Source of the DNA: an uncultured Collinsella sp.
GTDB lineage: Bacteria; Actinomycetota; Coriobacteriia; Coriobacteriales; Coriobacteriaceae
Reading direction: 5' to 3'
Assembly: GCA_902496775.1 (NCBI GenBank)
Contig: CABVCF010000053.1
Location: 1-13,303, forward strand
Length of the DNA stretch: 13,303 nt
Shown here: in pieces, positions 1-5,316 of the stretch
Layout: each line of letters starts with the position of its first letter
How positions within the stretch are numbered: the first letter of the stretch is position 1
Translations under genes and position numbers: made by a program
Notes under the pieces: model-generated
The model's input: the letters and a program-made list of their open reading frames with translations, nothing else
Told to the model about the DNA's origin: nothing
Database searches by the model: none

Positions 1-622
1 CCCCGCCGCTCTCGGCGCGGGCGTCGGCATATCGAAGCGTTGTGAGGGCGGTGCGAATCGCGCGACCATTGCGGGCAGTCGCTCGTTGCTCGACGGCCTC
101 CATCAGCTGTTCCCGCGCAAGGCCGAGCTTTGAGATCGCCGAATCGGCAATGGGCATGCCGTCGGCAAAACCAGTTTGCAGCAGGCAATCTGTGGCCGTT
201 TGGATGGGCGGCGTTACCGATATGCCGGATAGACGGATTGCTCCGGCCGGCTCGATCTGATGCCGCTGAATATGTGCGCCCGGGCGAGCCGACGGCTTTG
301 TCGAGCTGCAGACATGCACGACATTCAGATGTCGCCACGAGACCTCGAGCCCCAGCAGGCAGGCGGCCGAAAACGAGCAGAACGTCCAATCGGGGTGGAT
401 GATCGCAAGGGCGCGAATAATCTCGCAATGACGCTGCGCCCGGTTGAGTTCATCCCAGCGCATTTTACGCGCGAACAGTCCCGGCATGGGCGAGACGACC
501 ATGTCGCCGGTGCGCCGAAGGAGCGCTTTTCGGATCGCCGTGCTCGGGGGAATCAGACAGCGCCCCTCTTGTTCGGCTTGGTTCAACAGCTGGTCGATGA
601 GTTGGTCATTGCAATGGGTCAT
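1..622 (-). CDS. AbiEi-like / DUF559-type protein, C-terminus beyond window edge
   Basis: An open minus-strand frame runs from the ATG at 620-622 to the left edge without a stop, giving about 207 codons with the C-terminal part missing. The start is supported by GGAGG at 632-636, nine bases upstream. The N-terminal half reads like the winged-helix and linker region of AbiEi-type antitoxin-domain proteins, with a 'SPMPGLFARK' strand and a 'FSAACLLGLE' segment. The last visible residues, 'YADARAESGG', resemble the entry to the Vsr-like DUF559 endonuclease domain common in actinobacterial proteins of this layout (family knowledge). Whether the nuclease core is present cannot be seen. Function is unknown: such proteins are annotated as orphan type IV antitoxin-like or endonuclease-domain proteins. 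No AbiEii toxin partner is visible upstream of it. The coding call is solid; the family call is moderate. Confidence 0.72.
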   Translation of the reverse strand, partial: MTHCNDQLIDQLLNQAEQEGRCLIPPSTAIRKALLRRTGDMVVSPMPGLFARKMRWDELNRAQRHCEIIRALAIIHPDWTFCSFSAACLLGLEVSWRHLNVVHVCSSTKPSARPGAHIQRHQIEPAGAIRLSGISVTPPIQTATDCLLQTGFADGMPIADSAISKLGLAREQLMEAVEQRATARNGRAIRTALTTLRYADARAESGG

Positions 623-647
623 GAGCTACCGCCTCCTTTTGGGTAGC

Positions 648-682
648 AAAAACGTATCAGCTGGAACTTGCCGCTCAGCTGA
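648..682 (-). terminator. Hairpin with U-tract in the leader of the AbiEi-like gene (possible attenuator)
   Basis: Read on the minus strand, TCAGCTG (676-682) and CAGCTGA (657-663) form a 7-bp stem with a 12-nt loop. A T5 run (648-652) follows after four bases. It lies just upstream of the GGAGG site of the gene starting at 622. It could therefore end transcripts arriving from the right or act as an attenuator. The stem is short and the T-run is offset, so this is tentative. Confidence 0.3.
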
Positions 683-906
683 CCAAAATCTAACCATGCA
701 GGTAGATGGCCTGTTTTCGGCGACATTTTTACATCCGAATCGGTGGGCGGTAATCGGCGACCTTGAACGGTAGCTAGATATGAAGTCTTGGTAAGTTTTG
801 GGACGTGTACTTTTTTGAAAAAGAGCAATCTATCTGCTGTTTTGTGTTTCTGGATTGCATGTTTGAAGGCATGTGATAAGGGCTGCGGATCGTCGTCTTG
901 TATCTG

Positions 907-1085
907 CGGAAACAGTGATCCGGAATTGACGTTCGGAATGGGACGCGCTTTCCGGAACGCCCCTTAACCGGAAACTGCGTCCCAGATTTCGGCCCCAGAG
1001 TGGGATGCCGTTTCCGGAACAGCCCTCAACCGGAAATTGCATCCCGGAATGAGCGCTCAGAACGGGATACATTTTCCGGAACGGT
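907..1085. repeat. Left 62-nt palindromic tandem repeat array
   Basis: The GGGAYRC start of the unit recurs at 940, 1002 and 1064, an exact 62-nt period. A half unit precedes it (CGGAAA at 907, in phase with 969). Each full unit has a dyad: GGGACGC (940) with GCGTCCC (977-983), and GGGATGC (1002) with its GCATCCC partner, plus an inner TTTCCGG/CCGGAAA pair. An 18-nt linker separates hairpins. The base change in one arm is matched in the other. The same repeat, in the same orientation, reappears at 2625-2927 on the far side of the ATPase gene. Confidence 0.85.
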
Positions 1086-1131
1086 CCACGTGCGGCGGTG
1101 TATCGCCCCTTTTCGTGCGCCGCTTGTCGGA

Positions 1132-1187
1132 TTACGTTATAGCTAGCTATATTATATGAAGGTATAATATAGCTAGCTATAACGTAA
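1132..1187 (+). promoter_or_regulatory. Perfect 25-bp inverted repeat with -10 element: probable promoter/operator of the ATPase gene
   Basis: Positions 1132-1156 and 1163-1187 are perfect reverse complements (25 bp) around the 6-nt loop TGAAGG. Each arm holds a 14-bp palindrome, TATAGCTAGCTATA, at 1138-1151 and 1168-1181, spaced 30 bp apart (about three helical turns). A consensus TATAAT lies at 1163-1168, with its mirror image on the other strand at 1151-1156. No good -35 is seen, which fits an activator-dependent or operator-rich promoter. The ribosome site GGAAGGA (1189-1195) abuts the right arm. If transcription instead starts further upstream, the same sequence would fold as an RNA hairpin beside the ribosome site. 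Confidence 0.7.
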
Positions 1188-1202
1188 AGGAAGGATGGCC
1201 CT

Positions 1203-2594
1203 ATGTTTATCGGAAGAACAGCGGAAATGTCCGAGCTCAATCGACTGTATGTCACGGACTCCTTTGAGATGCCTGTGATTTACGGCCGCCGTCGTGTGGG
1301 CAAAACGCGTCTTATCACAGAGTTCATCCAAGGCAAAAAGGCTATTTATTTTCAAGCGCGTCGTACCAATTCAGAGGCAAATCTGCATGGCTTTAGCCAA
1401 GCGATACTCGCGGGTTCGGTTGGTGCTGCAGGCGTGTCGTTTCGTAGCTTTGACGAGGCGTTCGATGCATTGGCCACCATGGCTCGCACGGAACGTTTGA
1501 TTGTCGTGATTGACGAGTATCCCTATCTCGCCCAATCGAATCCCGAGATCAGTTCGTTGCTGCAAGACAAGATTGATCACTTGTACAAAGAGACTAGGCT
1601 CATGCTTATCCTGTGCGGGTCGTCGCTTTCGTTTATGGAAGAGCAGGTGCTGGGCTACGAGAGTCCGCTATACGGTAGGCGTACGGCCCAGTTTAAGGTC
1701 ATGCCGCTCGATTTTACGACGACCCTCGACCTGTGGCAGAGCATGGGTCGCGAAAACGCTGCGGTTTGCTATGGCATGACGGGCGGCATTCCTGCATATA
1801 TCGAGAAAGTCGATCCTACCGCATCGCTCAAGGACAACATCAAACGTCTTTTTCTTACTCCTACGGGCTATCTCTTTGAGGAGCCGAGTAACCTGCTGTT
1901 GCAAGAGTGCCGCAATCCCGAGCAATATGATGCGATCGTGCAAGCAATTGCTCAGGGGCGCTCGAGGATCTCGGAGATTGCGAGCTCTACGGGAATCCCT
2001 GCGAGCAACGTAAAGAGCTATGTGGATAAGCTGGCGTCGCTTGGGATTGTCGAGCGCGAGCTGCCCCTAAACGAGACGAGCAATAAGCGAGCCGTGTATC
2101 TGCTGAGCGACCAGATGTTTAGGTTCTGGTACAAGTTTGTGCCGCAGAACATTGGGCTGATTCAAAACGATATGGCCGAGATGGCGTATAAGCGCATTGA
2201 GCCGCACGTATCGGATTACATGGGTACGGTCTTTGAGCTTATATGCAGACAATACGTGTACGAACTCGCGCGCGCGGGCCAGCTCGATGTGGTTCCGGCG
2301 AGCGTCGGGCGATGGTGGGGGACGGATAATCACACGCATACGCAGGAAGAAATCGACTTGATTGTTGACGATGGCGAGGGCACTGCGCTGTTTGCGGAGT
2401 GCAAATGGCGCAATGAGCCGGTGGGCGAAGACGTGCTGCAAAAGCTCGTGTACCGAAGCGAGCTCTTTAGGCGGCAGCAAAAAGGCTATGCGCTTTTCTC
2501 AAAAAGTGGCTTTACGCAGGGATGTCGGGATGCCGCGGAGAGTAGGGGAGACGTCAAGCTGATCTCGTTTGCCGAGATGTGTGAGCGGGGATAA
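1203..2594 (+). CDS. AAA+-like ATPase with winged helix and DUF234 nuclease-like domain
   Basis: The protein has 463 residues and starts at an ATG seven bases after GGAAGGA. The N-terminal ATPase_2-type P-loop domain shows Walker A 'YGRRRVGKTRL' (27-37; K34, T35), Walker B 'IVVIDEYPYL' (100-109; D104, E105) and a sensor strand 'LILCGSSLSF' (135-144). Residues about 241-290 look like a winged helix-turn-helix ('ISEIASSTGIPASNVKSYVDKL'-like pattern around 256-277). The C-terminal DUF234 domain keeps a PD-(D/E)XK-like set: E345 in 'VFE', D385 in 'EIDLI', and E399/K401 in 'AECKW'. This archaeal-type ATPase family is common in anaerobes, its role is unsettled, and the protein is expected to be cytoplasmic. 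The gene stands alone, has lower GC and different codon use from the right-hand operon, and is bracketed by repeat arrays, which suggests an acquired cassette. The winged helix makes autoregulation through the upstream palindromes plausible (inference). Confidence 0.88.
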   Translation: MFIGRTAEMSELNRLYVTDSFEMPVIYGRRRVGKTRLITEFIQGKKAIYFQARRTNSEANLHGFSQAILAGSVGAAGVSFRSFDEAFDALATMARTERLIVVIDEYPYLAQSNPEISSLLQDKIDHLYKETRLMLILCGSSLSFMEEQVLGYESPLYGRRTAQFKVMPLDFTTTLDLWQSMGRENAAVCYGMTGGIPAYIEKVDPTASLKDNIKRLFLTPTGYLFEEPSNLLLQECRNPEQYDAIVQAIAQGRSRISEIASSTGIPASNVKSYVDKLASLGIVERELPLNETSNKRAVYLLSDQMFRFWYKFVPQNIGLIQNDMAEMAYKRIEPHVSDYMGTVFELICRQYVYELARAGQLDVVPASVGRWWGTDNHTHTQEEIDLIVDDGEGTALFAECKWRNEPVGEDVLQKLVYRSELFRRQQKGYALFSKSGFTQGCRDAAESRGDVKLISFAEMCERG

Positions 2595-2624
2595 TGAAGC
2601 GCGTCCTGATTTGATGCTGGGAAT

Positions 2625-2927
2625 GGGATGTGCTTTCCTTTTGCGACCTTTGGCGGAAAGTGCGTTCCAGATTTCGGCTTCAGAATGGGATGCCGTTTCC
2701 GGATCGGCCCTCAGGCGGAAACTACGACCCGGAATTTGGCTCCAAAACGGGATACGCTTTCCCGGTGGCATCTCTGGCGGAAACTGCATCCCGGAATGAG
2801 CTCTCGGAACGGGACACGCTTTCCCATCGGGGCTTCAAACGGAAACCGTGTCCCGGAATCGAGCCTCAGGGTGGGACGCATTTTCCGGTAGAGGCCTGGG
2901 ACGGAAGGCGTGTCCCAGAATCCGGCT
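2625..2927. repeat. Right 62-nt palindromic tandem repeat array (five units)
   Basis: Unit starts (GGGAY) fall at 2625, 2687, 2749, 2811 and 2873, exactly 62 nt apart. Dyad arms covary: GGGACAC (2811) pairs with a GTGTCCC arm in the same unit, while other units carry GGGATAC or GGGATGC forms with partly decayed or wobble partners. The inner TTTCC and CGGAAA segments are conserved. The array starts 30 bases after the stop of the ATPase gene and is the same repeat, in the same orientation, as at 907-1085. Between 2928 and 2987 nothing is recognised. Confidence 0.87.
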
Positions 2928-2987
2928 AATCCGATGGCCAGGTGGTTGAGCGAGCGGGCTCCGAGGCTCCATTACTGAAAATTCATT

Positions 2988-3016
2988 TGTTAAACCTGGC
3001 AACCGTGGGTAGAATA
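2988..3016 (+). promoter_or_regulatory. Sigma70-type promoter for the antisense small RNA
   Basis: TTGTTA (2988-2993) and TAGAAT (3011-3016) are separated by 17 bases, matching the consensus in four and five of six positions. No ribosome site or plausible long reading frame follows before the terminator at 3069-3107, so it fits a small-RNA promoter. Positions may be off by one base. Confidence 0.6.
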
Positions 3017-3021
3017 AAGTC

Positions 3022-3107
3022 GACGGCAGCCCAAGGGTGATAGCTGGGCAGCGCCGTTACTTAGTTCAAGGGGTCAATGCCTTAACGGCGTCGACCCCTC
3101 TTCTTTT
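3022..3107 (+). ncRNA. Candidate antisense antitoxin RNA, about 85 nt
   Basis: A promoter (2988-3016) and a strong intrinsic terminator (3069-3107) delimit a short plus-strand transcript. Its 5' part can fold (GGCAGCCCA about 3026-3034 with the TGGGCAGC-GCC segment about 3046-3056). Its 3' end, from 3082 to 3107, is complementary to the last eight or so codons of the small peptide gene at 3082-3207, and the rest would pair with that gene's 3' untranslated region. Such tail-to-tail overlap is the layout of type I antitoxin RNAs such as RatA/TxpA and the Fst systems (family knowledge). Expression is inferred only from sequence. Confidence 0.5.
3069..3107 (+). terminator. Intrinsic terminator of the antisense RNA
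   Basis: AGGGGTC (3069-3075) pairs with GACCCCT (3093-3099), and the stem continues inward through AATGCC/GGCGTC with one A-C mismatch to a TTAAC loop (3082-3086), about 13 bp in all. TTCTTTT follows (3101-3107). The loop contains the complement of the stop codon of the minus-strand peptide gene, so the terminator lies inside that gene's 3' end. Confidence 0.75.
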
Positions 3108-3207
3108 GCTTCGTACGCTGCTTAAGTGCCTCGGAAAGTCCGATAAGCGCCGTGAGGAGCGAGACCAAAGCGGTCAGGAGCTTCACGAAATCAATCAGAT
3201 CGGTCAT
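3082..3207 (-). CDS. 41-aa hydrophobic/basic peptide, candidate type I (holin-like) toxin
   Basis: The 41-residue peptide has one hydrophobic helix (residues about 4-28, beginning 'LIDFVKLLTALVSLL') followed by a strongly basic tail ending 'QRTKQKKRGRRR'. This shape is shared by type I membrane toxins of the TxpA/BsrG/Fst/holin-like groups; exact membership is not established. The start at ATG 3205-3207 is chosen because GGAGGTGAT, a full match to the anti-Shine-Dalgarno, ends at the right distance (GGAGG eight bases upstream of the ATG). The in-frame ATG two codons earlier is only two bases from that site. A longer frame from 3273 would begin upstream of the predicted transcript start. A convergent small RNA overlaps its 3' end, and a LexA-like box covers its -35 region. 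Expected site of action: the cytoplasmic membrane. It could instead be an ordinary small membrane protein. Confidence 0.65.
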   Translation of the reverse strand: MTDLIDFVKLLTALVSLLTALIGLSEALKQRTKQKKRGRRR

Positions 3208-3271
3208 GGGCATCACCTCCCGTCGCATGGAGGGCGCTGCCCGGCACATGGAACTGCCGTCAACAACTGCC

Positions 3272-3301
3272 ATTCTATCAAAGCGCGGTCATAAATACGA
3301 A
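3272..3301 (-). promoter_or_regulatory. Extended -10 promoter of the small peptide gene
   Basis: On the minus strand TGATAGAAT (3272-3280) gives an extended -10 (TG-N-TAGAAT). An 18-bp spacer leads to a weak -35, TTCGTA (3296-3301). The start would be near 3265, leaving a leader of about 58 nt before the GGAGG site. Confidence 0.5.
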
Positions 3302-3311
3302 TATATGTTCG
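3298..3311. promoter_or_regulatory. LexA-like SOS box over the peptide promoter
   Basis: CGAATATATGTTCG compares with the Gram-positive/actinobacterial LexA consensus CGAAC-N4-GTTCG with a single mismatch (T for C in the left half). The flanking A extends the right half to a full GTTCGA. It overlaps the predicted -35 (3296-3301), a position where repressor binding would block transcription. A lone near-match can occur by chance in an AT-rich stretch, so this is supportive, not decisive. Confidence 0.5.
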
Positions 3312-3663
3312 ATAATAACAGCAACGTGATTTCCTCGAATAGCAGCCTTTCGTAAGGGCGGCAGAAGACGACGCTGGGCGATTGGGGATAGACGCGCAGG
3401 TCTTCGTCACCGAAAGCCCGTTTGATTAACCAGCCCTCTGTAGGTACACTGCATATTGATGGGCTCGGGATGACCGCTGATTCAAGTCACCGGGCCTAAA
3501 TCTTTTTCATGCATTTGAATAGAGCGGGCGACTCTCTTGGGGCGGTCTGCATGGCGTGCGACCGGCGCATGGCGTTGCACCTCGCTTTTGTGTCCGCACG
3601 GGCGCCTATCCTTACGGCAATGTAGCCGCCTATGTAGCAAGCGGCAGTTGACGGAGAAAGGCC
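3312..3663. other. 352-bp intergenic region with a possible structured RNA
   Basis: No protein gene is supported. GAAGAC (about 3365) and GTCTTC (about 3403) could close a long imperfect stem-loop with an inner CGC/GCG pair. A good terminator hairpin sits at 3462-3507. Together they hint at a small plus-strand transcript of unknown family. From 3510 to 3650 nothing clear is seen before the GGAGAAAGG ribosome site of the exonuclease gene. Confidence 0.35.
3462..3507 (+). terminator. Intrinsic terminator
   Basis: GGCTCGG (3462-3468) pairs with CCGGGCC (3490-3496) with one G-U. A two-base bulge is followed by TGAC/GTCA, an 11-nt loop, and then TAAATCTTTTT. No protein gene precedes it on the plus strand, so it would end an RNA starting between about 3312 and 3460, or stop read-through from the left. 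Confidence 0.6.
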
Positions 3664-4403
3664 ATGACCGTGTCAGCTGAAAAGACGCCGGGTATCTCGG
3701 CTATCGACACGACGAACTTTGCGCGCCAGATCGTGCTGGACTTTGAGTTTGCGCCGGTGCCAAAGCAGCGCCAGCGCCGTGGGCTGCGCAACGAGATTAT
3801 CGAGGTCGGCGCCGTCAAGCTCGACTATCACGGCAACGTTATGGGCGAGCTCTCGCAGTTTGTGCAGACGGAATTTACCGAAGGCGTTGCGTTCCCTGTC
3901 CGCGAGCTTACGGGGATATCAGCCGTGGACACCGCGATGGCCGATCCGCTCTGTGTGGTGATCAAAAGGCTCAGCGATTGGATCGGTCGCTACTCCGCCC
4001 AGATAGTTTGCTGGAGCGGAGCGGATCGTCGACAGCTTTTGACCGAGTGCCAGGCAAAGCGCATCGACCTTTCCGCATTTCCTACGGCTGGGCCGACCTG
4101 CAGGCGTTTTATACCTCGATCATGGACGTGGGCAGCCACGGGTGTGTCTCTTTGAGTGACGCGGCGACGTGGTTTGGCATCGAGTTCGACGAGTCGACGG
4201 GTCACGCCCACAGCGCCTTAGCCGATGCGCGCGTAACCGCCAAGCTGCTCAAGCAGATGATGGAGGGGGACTATCACGTGAGTCCGCGCGCCCAAGAAGT
4301 CCGCCAACGGTGGGGGATGGGCGAGCGAGCTCAGACGCGCCTTTCCAGCAAGTGCCCCGAGCTGGGCGACCTGCTGCTGAAGCTGAAGGCGGAGGGGAGG
4401 TAG
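3664..4403 (+). pseudogene. DEDDh 3'-5' exonuclease, broken by one frameshift
   Basis: The first frame (from ATG 3664, ribosome site GGAGAAAGG) encodes the Exo I motif 'VLDFEF' (D26, E28), the family's 'ELTGIS' segment (81-86) and the Exo II motif 'WSGAD' (D121). After residue 140 it runs into an unrelated tail and stops at 4155. The next frame continues the fold as 'YGWADLQAFYTSIMDVG' and holds the Exo III motif 'HAHSALADARVTAKLL', ending at TAG 4403. Joining the two at about 4078-4083 (TTTCCTACGG) requires one inserted base and restores a protein of about 246 residues with a complete DEDDh set, like KapD/ERI-1-type exonucleases. The junction is not a canonical -1 slippery heptamer, so a natural deletion or a sequence error is likelier than recoding. 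Neighbours give no hint of substrate. Confidence 0.8.
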
Positions 4404-4513
4404 GCCTTTTGAGAACGCCATTCGGTTTGGCATGGCAGGGCTGTAAGCGCGACTTCGCACTGCTGTTTGGATCGAAGCGTCAACCAGTATGACGAGCTGT
4501 CTGGCCTGTCTGC

Positions 4514-4936
4514 CTACACCATCGCAATCCCACGCGCGGCGCTCAGCAGCTCATACTCCCTCTGGCTCCACTGGCGCAGTTCGACAGTCTCGACGGCATC
4601 GCGACATAGGTCCAGGAATACCTCGGCTCCCTCGTAGAAGCACTCACGGGCAAAGTCACCCGAGCCGTCTGCGACGCACATGCCGTCTGCAAACAACTTC
4701 CAACTCGACGGCTCACGCAAGTCGTCTCCGAACAACTTAATCTGCAGAACGTGCGGATTGCCGGCAGCGCAGAGCTCTTCCTCGAGCACCTGCACGGTAA
4801 AGCGCATCTGGTGGGAGAGACTGCTCTTGACCATGGCCGAGGCATAGCCGCTCGGCCCGTCCAGAAGATGCATTCGTTTTGGCTTCGCTGCCAGATTGTG
4901 GAAGTTGCGCTCGCTGCGCACAGAGAAATTGTCCAT
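4514..4936 (-). CDS. Hypothetical 140-aa protein
   Basis: The reading frame continues upstream, but the start at ATG 4934-4936 is preferred because AAAGGAG lies five bases upstream, and the residues before it look like translated leader. The protein is soluble, mixed alpha/beta, with no signal peptide or membrane helix. It has a basic N-terminus ('NFHNLAAKPKRMHLL') and an acidic, helical C-terminal half containing 'FYEGAEVFLDLCRDAV' and 'WSQREYELLSAARGI'. I do not recognise the family. It converges with the broken exonuclease gene (110-bp gap). Its leader, 4937-5150, holds two hairpins and a 15-nt direct repeat, so expression may be regulated in the leader. Confidence 0.65.
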   Translation of the reverse strand: MDNFSVRSERNFHNLAAKPKRMHLLDGPSGYASAMVKSSLSHQMRFTVQVLEEELCAAGNPHVLQIKLFGDDLREPSSWKLFADGMCVADGSGDFARECFYEGAEVFLDLCRDAVETVELRQWSQREYELLSAARGIAMV

Positions 4937-5030
4937 ACGGACTCCTTTCATCGGTGTTGGCAGGGCCACCGTGCCTCTTGGCCGGTTGGCGTCGGGATCG
5001 TGGAGCCAACTCTCTACCCCGACTCTGGAT

Positions 5031-5054
5031 AAAACGCGCCCGCTCCTTGCGGGC
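5031..5054 (-). terminator. GC-rich hairpin with T-run upstream of the 140-aa gene
   Basis: On the minus strand GCCCGC (5049-5054) and GCGGGC (5038-5043) enclose AAGGA and are followed by GCG and TTTT (5031-5034). It lies about 95 bases upstream of the start at 4936. It can be either an intrinsic terminator for transcripts from the right or an attenuator in this gene's leader. Confidence 0.45.
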
Positions 5055-5067
5055 AAGAGGAAGTCTA

Positions 5068-5097
5068 TCAACGTGTACGGACTCAACGTGTACGGAC
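5068..5097. repeat. Two tandem copies of a 15-nt repeat
   Basis: TCAACGTGTACGGAC occurs twice without a gap (5068-5082 and 5083-5097), both perfect. It lies between two hairpins in the leader of the minus-strand gene at 4514-4936. It could be a pair of protein-binding sites or a slippage duplication. Confidence 0.7.
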
Positions 5098-5105
5098 AGA
5101 AATCA

Positions 5106-5139
5106 AGCGCCATCCGCGAAATGACGCGCGGATGGCGTT
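5106..5139. terminator. 13-bp hairpin, possible terminator
   Basis: CGCCATCCGCG (5108-5118) and CGCGGATGGCG (5127-5137) pair perfectly across an 8-nt loop, with two further pairs at the base. The flanks are only moderately T-rich: GGTTTCCC on the plus strand and TTGATTTCTG on the minus strand. It is a stable structure; its function as a terminator is uncertain. Confidence 0.4.
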
Positions 5140-5169
5140 GGTTTCCCAAGTGATTATTCGGCTTTCATC

Positions 5170-5246
5170 CGGAAAAGTGTCGAAATCAGCCGTGTAAAAG
5201 TACGGAAAAGTGTCGAAATAGGCACCTTAAAACTTCGGAAAAGTGT
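5170..5246. repeat. 33-nt direct repeat, 2.3 units
   Basis: CGGAAAAGTGT recurs at 5170, 5203 and 5236, exactly 33 nt apart. The first two copies share 17 identical bases (CGGAAAAGTGTCGAAAT). Since 33 is a multiple of three, the minus strand stays open over it: a 37-codon frame (5154-5267, from GTG) reads with an 11-residue period, 'ATLFRSFKVPI', 'STLFRTFTRLI', 'STLFRMKAE'. No ribosome site is evident, so I call it a DNA repeat and not a gene. It sits directly beyond the terminator of the 5317-6303 gene. Confidence 0.7.
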
Positions 5247-5255
5247 AGCTGGATG

Positions 5256-5283
5256 ACAAAACAGCACTTAGAAGCCGGTGCTG
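5256..5283 (-). terminator. Intrinsic terminator of the membrane-anchored protein gene
   Basis: On the minus strand CAGCAC (5278-5283) and GTGCTG (5262-5267) form a 6-bp stem with a 10-nt loop, followed by TTTTGTC. It lies 34 bases after the stop codon at 5317. Confidence 0.55.
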
Positions 5284-5316
5284 GATGCGGGATCCTGCGG
5301 CCGCCTTCAGCCCTCG

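Larger units (their letters stand above)
623..1202. other. 580-bp non-coding region with hairpin, repeat array and palindromic promoter
   Basis: No convincing gene lies here. From left to right it holds the ribosome site and leader hairpin of the minus-strand gene that starts at 622, a stretch at about 683-905 in which nothing is recognised, the left 62-nt repeat array, and the 25-bp inverted repeat that carries the promoter of the ATPase gene. The short frames crossing the array are unlikely to be genes, because the 62-nt period is not a multiple of three and each unit shifts frame. Confidence 0.6.

Noticed and set aside
830..1255. Minus-strand frame of 141 codons over the left array and palindrome
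   Set aside because: It crosses the repeat array and the promoter palindrome and overlaps the start of the ATPase gene; there is no supporting motif.
907..2927. CRISPR array interpretation of the 62-nt repeats
   Set aside because: Linkers are similar to each other, not unique spacers; units are palindromic throughout and no cas gene is present.
2569..2929. Overlapping short frames through the right repeat array
   Set aside because: The 62-nt unit shifts frame each time, so the peptides are translations of the repeat and not real genes.
3461..3497. tRNA-like element (GATTCAAGTC resembles a T-loop)
   Set aside because: No matching acceptor, D or anticodon arms; the segment folds better as a terminator hairpin.
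4078..4084. Programmed -1 frameshift in the exonuclease gene
   Set aside because: ATTTCCT does not allow proper re-pairing of both tRNAs and no downstream stimulator was seen; a one-base loss explains it more simply.
4937..5149. N-terminal extension of the 140-aa protein to 5149
   Set aside because: It would run through two hairpins and a direct repeat; a good ribosome site supports the start at 4936.
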